Assembly: GCA_964498335.1 (NCBI GenBank)
Contig: CAZCGL010000001.1
Location: 124,001-188,000 of the forward strand
Length of the DNA: 64,000 bases
Reading direction: 5' to 3'
Source: Azoamicus sp964498335
GTDB lineage: Bacteria; Pseudomonadota; Gammaproteobacteria; UBA6186; Azoamicaceae
Shown: positions 51,927 through 62,104 of the stretch, in pieces
How the letters are laid out: every line of letters begins with the position of its first letter
Position numbering within the stretch: position 1 is the first letter of the stretch
The notes under the pieces: model-generated
Told to the model about the DNA's origin: nothing
Seen by the model: only the letters and a program-made list of their open reading frames with translations
The model's database searches: none
Position numbers and translations under genes: made by a program

Positions 51927-53237
51927 ATGCGTCATTATTTAAGTGATTGGAATCCAGAAGATGTGTCTTATTGGAATAATAAAGGTAAATATGTAGCTAA
52001 CAGAAATTTAATCGTATCTATTCCTTGTTTGTTATTGTCTTTCGCTGTTTGGTTTATATGGTCGGCAGTAGCTGTTAATTTAAATAGTATAGGATTTAAT
52101 TTTACTACTGATCAGTTGTTTACTTTAGCGGCAGTACCTGGATTAACAGGAGCGACATTGAGAGTTTTCTATTCTTTTTGTGTACCAATTTTTGGAGGAA
52201 AAAATTGGACAGTTTTTTCTACAGCTACGTTATTGATTCCGTCTTTTGGTATAGGATATTCTGTTCAAGATATTAATACTTCATATCATACTATGTTATT
52301 ATTAGCTGCTTTTTGTGGTTTTGGTGGTGGTAATTTTTCATCGTCTATGGCCAACATTAGTTTCTTTTTTCCTAAAAAGTTCCAAGGTACGGCTTTAGGT
52401 TTAAACGCTGGCTTAGGAAATTTAGGTGTTAGCGTTTTACAATTTTCTGTGCCGTTAGTAATTGGTATTGGTTTTTTTGAATTTATAGCAGGCGAACCTC
52501 AAAAATTACTTTTAAACGATGGATCTTTAAAGTTTATTTGGTTACAAAACGCTGCTTATGTTTGGATTTTACCAGTTATTTTAGCTACACTCGCATCTTT
52601 ATTTTTTATGGATAATTTACCTACTATTAAAAGTTCTTTAAGTAGTCAATTAGTAATTTTTCAAAGAAAACATATGTATTTAACAACCTGGTTATATGTT
52701 ATGTCTTTTGGATCTTTTATAGGTTATTCTGCTGCTTTCCCGTTATTAATAAAAACTCAATTTCCTGGTATTAATCCATTGGCATATGCTTTTTTGGGGC
52801 CTATGTGTGGAGCTCTTATACGCCCTGTAGGTGGATGGATTTCAGATAAAGTTAAAAGTGGAGCCTTAATTACTTTTATAGATTTATTTATTATGATTTT
52901 TTGTGTTTTTGGTGTGTTATTTTTTATTAGTAGTAAAAATTTTACAGGTTTTTTTATTTGTTTTGTTTTATTGTTTGTTACAACCGGCATAGCTAATGGA
53001 TCAGTTTTTCAAATGATACCTATGATTTTTATTCCTAAAGAATCTGCTGCTGTGTTAGGTTTTAGCGCTGCTATTGCAGCTTATGGTGCTTTTTTAATTC
53101 CTAAAGCTTTTGGTTTATCAATTCAAATTACAGGTGCGCCTAATACTGCAATGTATTTTTTTGTTTTGTATTATATTTCATGTATTTTAATTACTTGGTG
53201 GTATTATTTAAGATCAAGTTCTGAAGTAAAGTGTTAA
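51927..53237 (+). CDS. narK2: Nitrate/nitrite antiporter, NarK2/E. coli NarK type (MFS)
   Basis: A 436-residue major facilitator with twelve transmembrane helices, very close in wording to E. coli NarK: LSDWNPEDVSYWNNKGK at the start, VNLNSIGFNFTTDQLF, the substrate Arg in GATLRVFYSF, the FGGGNFSSSMANISFFFPKKFQG nitrate signature, and the second Arg in GALIRPVGGWISDK. This type exchanges nitrate for nitrite, preventing build-up of the NarG product. It is first gene of the nar block, 26 bases ahead of narG. Confidence 0.92.
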   Translation: MRHYLSDWNPEDVSYWNNKGKYVANRNLIVSIPCLLLSFAVWFIWSAVAVNLNSIGFNFTTDQLFTLAAVPGLTGATLRVFYSFCVPIFGGKNWTVFSTATLLIPSFGIGYSVQDINTSYHTMLLLAAFCGFGGGNFSSSMANISFFFPKKFQGTALGLNAGLGNLGVSVLQFSVPLVIGIGFFEFIAGEPQKLLLNDGSLKFIWLQNAAYVWILPVILATLASLFFMDNLPTIKSSLSSQLVIFQRKHMYLTTWLYVMSFGSFIGYSAAFPLLIKTQFPGINPLAYAFLGPMCGALIRPVGGWISDKVKSGALITFIDLFIMIFCVFGVLFFISSKNFTGFFICFVLLFVTTGIANGSVFQMIPMIFIPKESAAVLGFSAAIAAYGAFLIPKAFGLSIQITGAPNTAMYFFVLYYISCILITWWYYLRSSSEVKC

Positions 53238-53263
53238 TTTTTTTTTAAATGGAGAAAAAAAAT

Positions 53264-56200
53264 ATGAGTCATATTTTTTCGCGTCTTAGTTTTTTAAAGA
53301 AGATTGATAGTTTTTTTTCCGATAAGCATGGTATTGTTACTACTGAAGATAGAAGTTGGGAAGAAACTTATAGAAAACGTTGGCAACATGATAAAATAGT
53401 TAGATCTACTCATGGAGTTAATTGCACTGGTTCATGTAGCTGGAAAATTTATGTTAAAAATGGTATAATAACCTGGGAAACTCAGCAAACTGATTATCCT
53501 AGAACTCGTAATGATTTGCCTAATCATGAACCACGTGGATGTCAAAGAGGAGCAAGTTATTCCTGGTATATATATAGCTCTGCTAGATTAAAATATCCTT
53601 TAGTTAGAAGTAGTTTAATAGAGTTATGGAATAAATCTAGATTAGAATTTAAAAACCCTGTAGATGCCTGGGCGTCTATTCAAAAAAATGAAACTACTTC
53701 TTTATTATATAAAAATGATAGAGGTAAGGGTGGCTTTGTTAGAGTTTCCTGGAATGATATTAATGAATTAATTGTTTCAGCAAATATATATACAATTAAA
53801 ACTTACGGCCCTGATAGAGTTATAGGATTTTCTCCTATTCCTGCTATGTCAATGGTTTCTTATGCTGCCGGAGCTAGATATTTATCTTTAATTGGCGGAG
53901 TTTGTTTAAGTTTTTATGATTGGTATTGTGATTTGCCTCCTAGTTCTCCACAAACATGGGGCGAGCAAACAGATGTACCAGAAAGTGCTGATTGGTATAA
54001 TTCTCATTTTCTTATTCTTTGGGGTGCTAATGTTCCACAAACACGTACTCCTGATGCTCATTTTTTTACAGAAGTTCAATATAAAGGAGCTAAAACTGTT
54101 TCTATATCACCAGATTATAATGAAGGTTCAAAATTGTGTGATGTTTGGTTACCTGTAAAACAAGGTACTGATTCTGCGGCTGCTATGGCGATGGGTCATG
54201 TTATTTTAAAAGAATTTTACTTAACAAATGATACTAAAAGTAATTATTTTATAGATTATGCAAAATCTTATACAGATATGCCGTATTTAGTTATTATGGA
54301 CGAATTTAACGGTAATTTTGTTCCTGGAAGATATTTACGTGCATCTGATTTAGATGTTTTATCTAAAGAAAAAAATTCTGATTGGAAACCTTTAATTTAT
54401 GATGTTAAAAGTAATAAAATAGTTATTCCTAGTGGTTCAATTGGATCAAGATGGGATAATAGTAGAATGTGGAATTTAAAATCTATAGACACAATTAATA
54501 AAATTGACATATCACCTTTATTATCCTTTATAGATAGTTATGATACTGTATTATCTGTTGGATTTCCTTATTACGGTGGATTAAATCATAAGCATACTTA
54601 TTTTAACAATACAAATCATAATGACGCGTTGTTTAGAAATGTTCCTGTTAAAAAAATTGTTTGTAATGATAAAGTTTTTTTTGTTGCGACTGTATTTGAT
54701 TTATTAGTATCCAATTATGGTATAGATCGTGGGCTTAATGGAAATAATAACGCTTCTAATTATAATGATAATGTTCCTTATACTCCTTTTTGGCAAGAAC
54801 ATATAACTGGTGTAAGTGGAGAAGCTATTATAGGTGTTGCTAGGCAATTTGCTAGAAACGCTGAAAAAACTTCTGGTAAAAGCATGATAATAACTGGAGC
54901 TGGAATGAATCATTGGTATCATATGGATATGAATTATAGAAGTATAATAAATTTATTAATTATGTGCGGGTGTATAGGTGTTACTGGTGGAGGTTGGGCT
55001 CATTATGTAGGTCAAGAAAAATTAAGACCTCTTGCTGGATGGTTGCCACTAGCTTTTTCTTTAGATTGGAAACGACCACCTAGATTAATGAATGGTACAT
55101 CTTTTTTTTATATTCATACTTCTCAATGGAAATATGAAAAATTAACACTTAATGAATTATTATCTCCTGTTTCTTTTAATAAGAAGAAATGGAGTAACTC
55201 TACTATAATAGATTGTAATGTTATAGCTGAAAGATTAGGTTGGCTACCATCTGCGCCTCAATTAAATGTTAATCCGTTAAAATTATTTGATAATGCTAAA
55301 GCAAATAATAGTGATGTAATACAATATACAATAGATTTACTAAAATCAGGAAAAATAAAATTTTCTTCTGAAGATCCTGATAATCCAATTAATTTTCCAA
55401 GAAATTTGTTTGTATGGCGTTCTAATTTGTTAGGTGCAAGCGGAAAAGGTCATGAATATTTCTTAAAATTTCTTTTAGGGGTTGATAGCGCCTTTACTAG
55501 GGAAGATTTATCTAAGTTTGGAGGAATTAAACCATCTTTTGTTACATGGAATGATAATGAAGTTGCTGGTAAATTAGATTTATTAATAAACATAGATTTT
55601 AGAGTTTCTACAACCGGTTTGTATTCTGATATTATATTACCAACAGCTTCATGGTATGAAAAAGATGATTTAAACACTTCGGATATGCATCCTTTTATAC
55701 ATCCATTATCTTCCGCCATAGATCCAGTTTGGGAGTCAAAAAGTGATTGGGAAATTTATAAAGGTTTGGCTAAATCATTTACTGAAGTTGTAAATAATAA
55801 TAAGTGTTTTAATGTAGTAGAAAAAGATATAGTTTTAACACCACTTATGCATGACTCACCAACTGAATTAGGACAACCATTAGATGTGAAAGATTGGAAA
55901 TTTAACGAAGTTGATTTAATACCAGGAAAAACCATGCCTAATATAATGTGTGTTGAAAGAGATTATTACTCTATTTATGATCAGTATACATCTTTAGGGC
56001 CATTAATTAAAAAACATGGAAATATGTGTAAAGGTATTTCTTGGAACACTGAACATGAAGTTTATTTAATAGGCTTACATAATGGTATAAATGAAAGTAA
56101 TGGTTATCCGAATATAAAAACTGCTATAGATGCTTGTGAAGTTATATTATTTTTAGCTCCTGAAACAAATGGTGAAGTTGCTTTAAAATCTTGGCAAGCT

Positions 56201-57022
56201 CTTGGTAATTATACTGGTTTAGATCATACGCACTTAGCATTAGATAGAGCTGCTGAAAAAATAAGATTTAGAGATATACAAGCTCAACCTAGAAAAATTA
56301 TAACATCACCTACTTGGAGCGGTATTGAATCTGAACATGTATCGTATAATTCAGGTTATACTAATGTTAACGAATTTATACCTTGGAGAACATTAACTGG
56401 TAGGCAACAATTTTATCAAGATCATTTATGGATGCGTGATTTTGGAGAAAGTTTATGTGTATATAAACCTCCTATTGATACAAAAACTGTTAAATTTTAT
56501 TTAGATGATAATTCTAAAGATAATGGTCATAAAAAAGTTGCTCTGAATTTTATTACACCACATCAGAAATGGGGAATTCATAGTACATATTCAGATAATT
56601 TATTAATGTTAACTCTTAATAGAGGTGGCCCTGTTGTTTGGATAAGTGAAATAGATGCTAATAAAATAGGAGTTATAGATAACGACTGGATTGAAGCTTA
56701 CAATCTAAATGGTGCAATTGTAGCTAGAGCAGTTGTAAGTCAGAGAGTTCCTGAAGGTATGAGTTTAATGTATCATGCGCAAGAAAAAATAATTAATGTT
56801 CCTTTGTCTGAATTTAGTGGACAAAGAGGCGGTATACATAATTCTGTAACAAGAGTTTCTTTAAAACCTACTCATATGATTGGAGGTTATGCACAACAAG
56901 CATACGGTTTTAATTATTATGGAACAGTTGGTTCTAATAGAGATGAATTTATTATTGTTAGAAAATTATCTAATATTAAATGGGGATATGATAACACTTC
57001 TTATGATAAGGAGGTTTTATAA
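53264..57022 (+). CDS. narG: Respiratory nitrate reductase alpha subunit
   Basis: This is the cytoplasm-facing Mo-bisMGD subunit that reduces nitrate to nitrite. The FS0 cluster ligands are seen as HGVNCTGSC (His near 50, Cys near 54 and 58) and RGC near 93. The Asp in FYDWYC near residue 219 corresponds, I believe, to the Mo-ligand Asp222 of E. coli. WGANVPQTRTPDAHFF and GGGWAHYVGQEKLRP are also typical. There is no twin-arginine leader. The ATG at 53264 is preferred to 53249 because GGAG lies just ahead and MSHIFSRL is the usual start. About 1252 residues, full length. Confidence 0.97.
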   Translation: MSHIFSRLSFLKKIDSFFSDKHGIVTTEDRSWEETYRKRWQHDKIVRSTHGVNCTGSCSWKIYVKNGIITWETQQTDYPRTRNDLPNHEPRGCQRGASYSWYIYSSARLKYPLVRSSLIELWNKSRLEFKNPVDAWASIQKNETTSLLYKNDRGKGGFVRVSWNDINELIVSANIYTIKTYGPDRVIGFSPIPAMSMVSYAAGARYLSLIGGVCLSFYDWYCDLPPSSPQTWGEQTDVPESADWYNSHFLILWGANVPQTRTPDAHFFTEVQYKGAKTVSISPDYNEGSKLCDVWLPVKQGTDSAAAMAMGHVILKEFYLTNDTKSNYFIDYAKSYTDMPYLVIMDEFNGNFVPGRYLRASDLDVLSKEKNSDWKPLIYDVKSNKIVIPSGSIGSRWDNSRMWNLKSIDTINKIDISPLLSFIDSYDTVLSVGFPYYGGLNHKHTYFNNTNHNDALFRNVPVKKIVCNDKVFFVATVFDLLVSNYGIDRGLNGNNNASNYNDNVPYTPFWQEHITGVSGEAIIGVARQFARNAEKTSGKSMIITGAGMNHWYHMDMNYRSIINLLIMCGCIGVTGGGWAHYVGQEKLRPLAGWLPLAFSLDWKRPPRLMNGTSFFYIHTSQWKYEKLTLNELLSPVSFNKKKWSNSTIIDCNVIAERLGWLPSAPQLNVNPLKLFDNAKANNSDVIQYTIDLLKSGKIKFSSEDPDNPINFPRNLFVWRSNLLGASGKGHEYFLKFLLGVDSAFTREDLSKFGGIKPSFVTWNDNEVAGKLDLLINIDFRVSTTGLYSDIILPTASWYEKDDLNTSDMHPFIHPLSSAIDPVWESKSDWEIYKGLAKSFTEVVNNNKCFNVVEKDIVLTPLMHDSPTELGQPLDVKDWKFNEVDLIPGKTMPNIMCVERDYYSIYDQYTSLGPLIKKHGNMCKGISWNTEHEVYLIGLHNGINESNGYPNIKTAIDACEVILFLAPETNGEVALKSWQALGNYTGLDHTHLALDRAAEKIRFRDIQAQPRKIITSPTWSGIESEHVSYNSGYTNVNEFIPWRTLTGRQQFYQDHLWMRDFGESLCVYKPPIDTKTVKFYLDDNSKDNGHKKVALNFITPHQKWGIHSTYSDNLLMLTLNRGGPVVWISEIDANKIGVIDNDWIEAYNLNGAIVARAVVSQRVPEGMSLMYHAQEKIINVPLSEFSGQRGGIHNSVTRVSLKPTHMIGGYAQQAYGFNYYGTVGSNRDEFIIVRKLSNIKWGYDNTSYDKEVL

Positions 57023-58530
57023 TGAAGATTCGCGCGCATATTGGTATGATACTTAATTTAGATAAATGTATAGGTTGTCATACTTGCTCTGTAACGTGTA
57101 AAAACGTTTGGACTTCAAGAAAAGGTGTAGAATACGTTTGGTTTAATAATGTTGAAACTAAACCTGGCCTTGGTTATCCTAATGATTGGGAATCTCAAAG
57201 AAAATGGAATGGTGGGTGGAAAATTAATGATGATGGTGATTTAGAACCTAAATTAGGTAGTAAAATAAGTGTTTTTTTAAAGTTATTTGCAAATCCTGAT
57301 TTGCCTGTTATAGATGATTATTATGAACCGTTTACTTTCAATTATAGTTGTTTGCAAAGTTCTGAAAAATTTGCATATGCTCCATCAGCTCGTGCAGTTT
57401 CAATATTAACTGGTAAGTATTTGGATAAGATAAAATCTGGACCTAATTGGGAAGAAATATTAGGTGGAGAATTTTCTAAAAGAAGCATGGATTATAATTT
57501 TGAAGGTATAAATAAAGAAGTTTATGGATCTTTTAAAAATACATTTATGTTTTATTTACCTAGATTATGTGAACATTGTTTAAATCCAGCTTGTGTAGCT
57601 GTTTGTCCTTCAGGAGCTATTTATAAAAGAGAAGAAGATGGTATAGTTTTAGTTGACCAGAATAGATGTCGTGGTTGGAGAATGTGTGTTAGTGCATGTC
57701 CTTATAAAAAAGTTTATTATAACTGGCATTCTGGTAAATCTGAAAAATGTATATTTTGTTATCCTCGTATAGAATCTGGTGAAACTACAGTATGTTCCGA
57801 AACATGTGTTGGTAGAATTAGATCTGTTGGAGTTATTTTGTATGATGCTGATAAAATAAAATCTTTTGCTTTAACCGAAAATGTGAAGGATTTATATGAA
57901 AATCAGTTAAAAATATTTTTAGATCCTAATGATAAAAATATTATTGATATGGCTTTATCTCAAGGTATTTCTTTAAATTGGATTAAGGCTGCTCAGAATT
58001 CTCCTATATATAAAATGGCTGTTGATTGGAAAATTGCTTTACCTTTACATCCTGAATATAGAACATTACCTATGGTATGGTATATACCACCATTAAATCC
58101 TATTCAAAATTCTATTAATTCATTTAAAGATTCAATTAATGGAATTTTACCTGATATTAGTGATTTAAGAATTCCTGTTAGATATCTAGCTAATATGTTG
58201 AGTGGTGGAAATGAAGATGTTATCATTAGATCTTTGAAAAGAATATTGGCAATGCGTGCTTATATGAGATTTAAATTAGTAGATGGTTTTATAAATACAG
58301 ATATTTTAGATTATAGTGGTTTAAATCAATTTCAGATAGAAGAAATGTATAAATATATGGCTATAGCAAATTATGAAGATAGATTTGTTATACCTACTGC
58401 AAGAAGAGATTATCTAAGTGATGCTTTCGCTTATAGAAGCGGGTGCGGATTTAATACTGGTAATGTTGAGTCTGAATATGTGAATACATCTAAAGATAAT
58501 AAAGGTAGAAATTTATTTGGTGGTGTTTAA
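57022..58530 (+). CDS. narH: Respiratory nitrate reductase beta subunit
   Basis: This is the four-cluster FeS subunit passing electrons from NarI haems to NarG. The Cys groups are CIGCHTCSVTC, CEHCLNPACVAVCP, CRGWRMCVSACP (Trp in place of one Cys, which marks the [3Fe-4S] site) and CIFCYPRIESGETTVCSETC. Length 502 residues. Its ATG shares a base with the narG stop, and AAGGAGG lies at ideal distance, so it is translationally coupled. Confidence 0.97.
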   Translation: MKIRAHIGMILNLDKCIGCHTCSVTCKNVWTSRKGVEYVWFNNVETKPGLGYPNDWESQRKWNGGWKINDDGDLEPKLGSKISVFLKLFANPDLPVIDDYYEPFTFNYSCLQSSEKFAYAPSARAVSILTGKYLDKIKSGPNWEEILGGEFSKRSMDYNFEGINKEVYGSFKNTFMFYLPRLCEHCLNPACVAVCPSGAIYKREEDGIVLVDQNRCRGWRMCVSACPYKKVYYNWHSGKSEKCIFCYPRIESGETTVCSETCVGRIRSVGVILYDADKIKSFALTENVKDLYENQLKIFLDPNDKNIIDMALSQGISLNWIKAAQNSPIYKMAVDWKIALPLHPEYRTLPMVWYIPPLNPIQNSINSFKDSINGILPDISDLRIPVRYLANMLSGGNEDVIIRSLKRILAMRAYMRFKLVDGFINTDILDYSGLNQFQIEEMYKYMAIANYEDRFVIPTARRDYLSDAFAYRSGCGFNTGNVESEYVNTSKDNKGRNLFGGV

Positions 58531-58532
58531 TT

Positions 58533-59135
58533 TTGATAAAAATTAAAACATATAAAGTTTTTTCTACATTATTATTATATCCTGATGCTGAATTAAAACA
58601 TAATGTTAATTTAGCATTAGATATTTTAATTAAAGAAGCAGTTCTACATACAGAATATATTAACATTATTAAATCTTTTGTTGAGTATATTGATAATAAT
58701 GATTTATTATTTTTGCAAGAAGAATATGTTTCTTTGTTTGATAGGCAGAAAAATTTTTCTTTATATTTATTTGAACATATTCATAGCGATTCCAGAGATA
58801 GAGGAATGGCTATGATTGATTTAAAAAATTTATATAAAACATCAAATTTTGATATACCTTTAGGTGGTGAATTGCCAGATTATTTACCTGTATTTTTAGA
58901 ATATTTGTCTATTTTATCTATTGATAAGGCATCTTTTTTATTGGGGGAAGTCATTAATATTATAGCTGTTCTTAGATACAGATTAAATTTAATTAATAAT
59001 ATATATTATAAATTATTTTATGCTTTAGAATCTTTATCTGCTATTAAATCTGATAATAGTATTATAGAAAAATCTAGTGCTTGTAATAATTTTTATTTAA
59101 ATAATAAAGATTTCGATGATACAAAAATTTTTTAA
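58533..59135 (+). CDS. narJ: Nitrate reductase assembly chaperone NarJ
   Basis: A 200-residue TorD/NarJ-type all-helical chaperone needed to load molybdenum cofactor and FS0 into NarG. YKVFSTLLLYPDAELK at the start, VSLFDRQKNFSLYLFEHIHSDSRDRGMAMIDL near residues 66-97, and LPDYLPVFLEYLSIL are typical. The start is TTG at 58533, two bases after the narH stop. No ATG is placed to give the conserved N-terminus, so low expression relative to narGH may be intended. Confidence 0.93.
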   Translation: MIKIKTYKVFSTLLLYPDAELKHNVNLALDILIKEAVLHTEYINIIKSFVEYIDNNDLLFLQEEYVSLFDRQKNFSLYLFEHIHSDSRDRGMAMIDLKNLYKTSNFDIPLGGELPDYLPVFLEYLSILSIDKASFLLGEVINIIAVLRYRLNLINNIYYKLFYALESLSAIKSDNSIIEKSSACNNFYLNNKDFDDTKIF

Positions 59136-59147
59136 TTAGGAGTTAAC

Positions 59148-59831
59148 ATGCATTTTTTAAATATATTTATTTTTTCTTATTTTCCATATATTTCTATTCT
59201 CATTTTTATTTTAGGTTCGGTGTTTAGATATGAGAATAATCAATATTCTTGGAAAAGTAGTTCGAGTCAATTATTACATAATAAATTATTTTTTTTAAGT
59301 AGTAATTTATTTCATTTTGGAATTTTATTTTTAATTTTTGGACATTTTTTTGGTTTATTGACTCCGCATTCTATTTATTCTAATTTTATTACGGCCGAAC
59401 ATAAGCAAATGCTTGCCATGTTTTCAGGAGGAGTAGCAGGTTTTTTTTGTTTTATTGGTTTAACATTATTAATATACAGACGTATATCAAATGATAGAGT
59501 TAATAGTAATAGTAATAGCTCTGATCTATATGTTTTATTTTTACTTTATGTACAATTAATTTTAGGATTATTTTCTATTGTTATTTCTTATTCGCATATT
59601 GATAATCCAAGTACTATGATATCTTTAGCTAATTGGGTTCAAGGCATTTTTACTTTTTCTCCTAATTTGTATTTGTATGTTATACCTGAAAATTTTATTT
59701 TTAAGGCGCATTTGTTTTTAGGCATGATTATATTAGTTTTTTTTCCTTTTACACGATTAGTTCATGTATTTAGTTTTCCTTATTTATATTTTTTAAGACA
59801 TGGATATCAAATAGTTAGAACATTTAAGTAA
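59148..59831 (+). CDS. narI: Respiratory nitrate reductase gamma subunit (cytochrome b)
   Basis: A 227-residue membrane subunit with five helices that oxidises quinol and holds two b haems. Candidate haem His residues are in LFHFGILFLIFGHFFG (about 57-71) and in FKAHLFLGM and RLVHVFSFP (about 188-206), the two pairs expected. The conserved FRYENNQYSWKSSSSQLL region is retained. TTAGGAG precedes the ATG. Fourth in narGHJI. Confidence 0.95.
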   Translation: MHFLNIFIFSYFPYISILIFILGSVFRYENNQYSWKSSSSQLLHNKLFFLSSNLFHFGILFLIFGHFFGLLTPHSIYSNFITAEHKQMLAMFSGGVAGFFCFIGLTLLIYRRISNDRVNSNSNSSDLYVLFLLYVQLILGLFSIVISYSHIDNPSTMISLANWVQGIFTFSPNLYLYVIPENFIFKAHLFLGMIILVFFPFTRLVHVFSFPYLYFLRHGYQIVRTFK

Positions 59832-59842
59832 AAAGGTTTTTA

Positions 59843-61120
59843 ATGAGTGATATTAAGGATTATAATAATGATATAAATGTTAGTAAAACAGATATGGTAA
59901 GAGCTTTAGTTTTAAGTACTATGGCTTTTACATTTTGTTTTTCTGTTTGGACTATTTTTTCTATAATAGGAATAAGAATAAAATATGAAATAGGATTAAA
60001 TGATACTCAATTTGGATTTTTAGTTGCTACTCCTATTTTAACTGGTTCTTTATGCAGACTTTTTTTGGGTATATTAACAGATTTATATGGTGGTAGGCTT
60101 ATTTTTACAATTCTTATGTTGTTTTCTTCATGTTCTTTATATTATTTAACTTATGTTAATGATTATTATCAGTGTATTATAGCAGCTTTAGGAATAGGAT
60201 TCGCTGGTGGTGGCTTTGCTGTTGGTGTTGCGTATGTCTCTAGATGGTATCCTAAGGAATTGCAAGGCACTGCATTAGGTATATTTGGGATGGGAAATTT
60301 TGGAGCATCGATTACTAATTTTGGAGCACCTTTTTTGCTATTTTTAGGTTGGCATGGTGTTGCTAAAGTTTATGCGTTTATTTTTTGTTTTGTTGCTATT
60401 TGTTTTTATTTTTTTGCTAAAGATGATCCTTTTACAAAACGCATGCGTTTATCTAGTAATAATAATTTTACATTTTTTTCTCAATTAAAACCACTTAAAA
60501 ACATTCAGGTTTGGAGATTTTCTTTTTATTATTTTTTTGTTTTTGGAGCTTTCGTTGCTTTAGCTTTATGGTTACCCAGATATTATATAGGTGTTTATGG
60601 CGTTGATATAAAAACAGCTGGCATATTAACAGCTTTATATTCTTTTCCTGGTAGTGTTTTTAGAGCTTTAGGTGGTGTTTTATCAGATAAGATTGGTGCA
60701 AGAAAAGTTATGTATCTTACATATTACGGTTCTTTAATTTGTTTATTTTTTATGTCGTATCCTGCAACAAATTATATAATACAAGGTGTATCAGGCGATA
60801 TTAGTTTTAGTTTTAAAATTACTGTTATACCTTTTGCTATTTTAAGCTTTTTTTTAGGTTTTTTTATGTCTTTAGGAAAAGCTGCAGTTTATAAGCATAT
60901 AGCTGTATATTATCCAAGTAATGTTGGGTCTGTTGGTGGTATTGTTGGATTAATAGGAGGCTTAGGTGGTTTTTCATGTCCAATTATTTTTGGTTTTTTA
61001 AATGATATAATTGGTATTTGGACTAGTTGTTTTATGTTATTGCTTTTAATTGTTTTAATATCAATTTTTTTGATGTATGTATCTATTTTGAAAATAAATA
61101 AAAATGAACAAATTAATTGA
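59843..61120 (+). CDS. narK1: Nitrate transporter, NarK1 (nitrate/proton symporter) type
   Basis: A 425-residue MFS protein with twelve helices. It differs from the first NarK. LNDTQFGFLVATPILTGSLCRLFLGILTDLYGGR, the GGGFAVGVAYVSRWYPKELQG signature and GSVFRALGGVLSDKIGARKV are features of NarK1-type nitrate/proton symporters. In Paracoccus and some other denitrifiers NarK1 and NarK2 are fused. Here they are separate genes flanking narGHJI. Its 3' end overlaps moaA by 17 bases. Confidence 0.9.
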   Translation: MSDIKDYNNDINVSKTDMVRALVLSTMAFTFCFSVWTIFSIIGIRIKYEIGLNDTQFGFLVATPILTGSLCRLFLGILTDLYGGRLIFTILMLFSSCSLYYLTYVNDYYQCIIAALGIGFAGGGFAVGVAYVSRWYPKELQGTALGIFGMGNFGASITNFGAPFLLFLGWHGVAKVYAFIFCFVAICFYFFAKDDPFTKRMRLSSNNNFTFFSQLKPLKNIQVWRFSFYYFFVFGAFVALALWLPRYYIGVYGVDIKTAGILTALYSFPGSVFRALGGVLSDKIGARKVMYLTYYGSLICLFFMSYPATNYIIQGVSGDISFSFKITVIPFAILSFFLGFFMSLGKAAVYKHIAVYYPSNVGSVGGIVGLIGGLGGFSCPIIFGFLNDIIGIWTSCFMLLLLIVLISIFLMYVSILKINKNEQIN

Positions 61121-62078
61121 TAATTATAATAGAGTTTTTTCTTATTTAAGGTTATCTATTACTGATTTATGTAATTTTAATTGTAAATATTGTGTTCCAG
61201 ATATTAATAAAATAGATACTAAAAAATATTTATCTAGAAGTGAAATTTATAATTTGATTTCAGCTTTTTCTGATTTAGGTATTTCTAAGATTAGACTTAC
61301 TGGAGGAGAACCTACTGTTAGAAAAGATTTTTTAGATATAGGTATGACTATTTCAAATTTTAAATCTATAAAATCATTAGTTTTTACTACTAATGGATAT
61401 AAATTAAATAAAATAGCTAGTAAGTTAAAATCAGCTGGGTTTACAGGTGTGAATATTAGTTTAGATTCTTTAAATAAGAATAAATTTTATGTTATAACTA
61501 ATAAAAATTATTTTGATAGTGTTATATCTGGTATTTTTTCTTGTTTGGATAATGATATAGATGTTAAATTAAATATTGTTTTATCTAATTTTTTTTCATT
61601 TTTTGATTTTGAAAATTTTTATTCTTTAATAAGATATAAAAAATTAACTATAAGATTTATAGATCAAATGGAAACATCGAGTGTTAAACGAGGTGATAAT
61701 TTTTATTTTAGCTCTTTTTATTTAACTTCTTATTTAAATCGTAATGGTTGGAGTAAAGATATTTTAGAAGATAAAACATCTGGGCCTGCTATGATCTATT
61801 CTAATCCTAGTTTTTTGGGTAAAATTGGTTTTATAAGTCCTTATTCAAATCATTTTTGTGTAAGTTGCAATAGATTACGCGTATCTTCAATAGGAGATTT
61901 ATTTTTGTGTTTATTTGGAGGTGAATCTTATTCATTAAGAACTTTTTTAAATTCGTCTAAGAAAAAAAAAGATTTAATTATTTTTTTATTAAATAAAATA
62001 AAAATAAAAAAAGAGTCTCATTTTTTACATGAAAAAAAATTTGGTATATTAAAAACTTTTTCTAAGATAGGTGGTTAG
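61104..62078 (+). CDS. moaA: GTP 3',8-cyclase MoaA
   Basis: This radical SAM enzyme catalyses the first step of molybdenum cofactor synthesis from GTP. The SAM cluster is C-x3-C-x2-C in DLCNFNCKYC (residues 23-30), with RLTGGEPTVRKDF, FTTNGYKL and NISLDSLN following. The C-terminal second cluster is suggested by FCVSCNRLRVSSIGDLFLCLFG. Length 324 residues, normal. The start lies inside narK1, which ties cofactor synthesis to nitrate reductase expression. Confidence 0.95.
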   Translation: MNKLIDNYNRVFSYLRLSITDLCNFNCKYCVPDINKIDTKKYLSRSEIYNLISAFSDLGISKIRLTGGEPTVRKDFLDIGMTISNFKSIKSLVFTTNGYKLNKIASKLKSAGFTGVNISLDSLNKNKFYVITNKNYFDSVISGIFSCLDNDIDVKLNIVLSNFFSFFDFENFYSLIRYKKLTIRFIDQMETSSVKRGDNFYFSSFYLTSYLNRNGWSKDILEDKTSGPAMIYSNPSFLGKIGFISPYSNHFCVSCNRLRVSSIGDLFLCLFGGESYSLRTFLNSSKKKKDLIIFLLNKIKIKKESHFLHEKKFGILKTFSKIGG

Positions 62079-62104
62079 TTTTTAAATTAAATGGCTAGTT
62101 TGTT

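Noticed and set aside
57640..57700. Missing Cys in the third NarH cluster motif as damage
   Set aside because: Trp at this place is the normal NarH feature that marks the [3Fe-4S] cluster.
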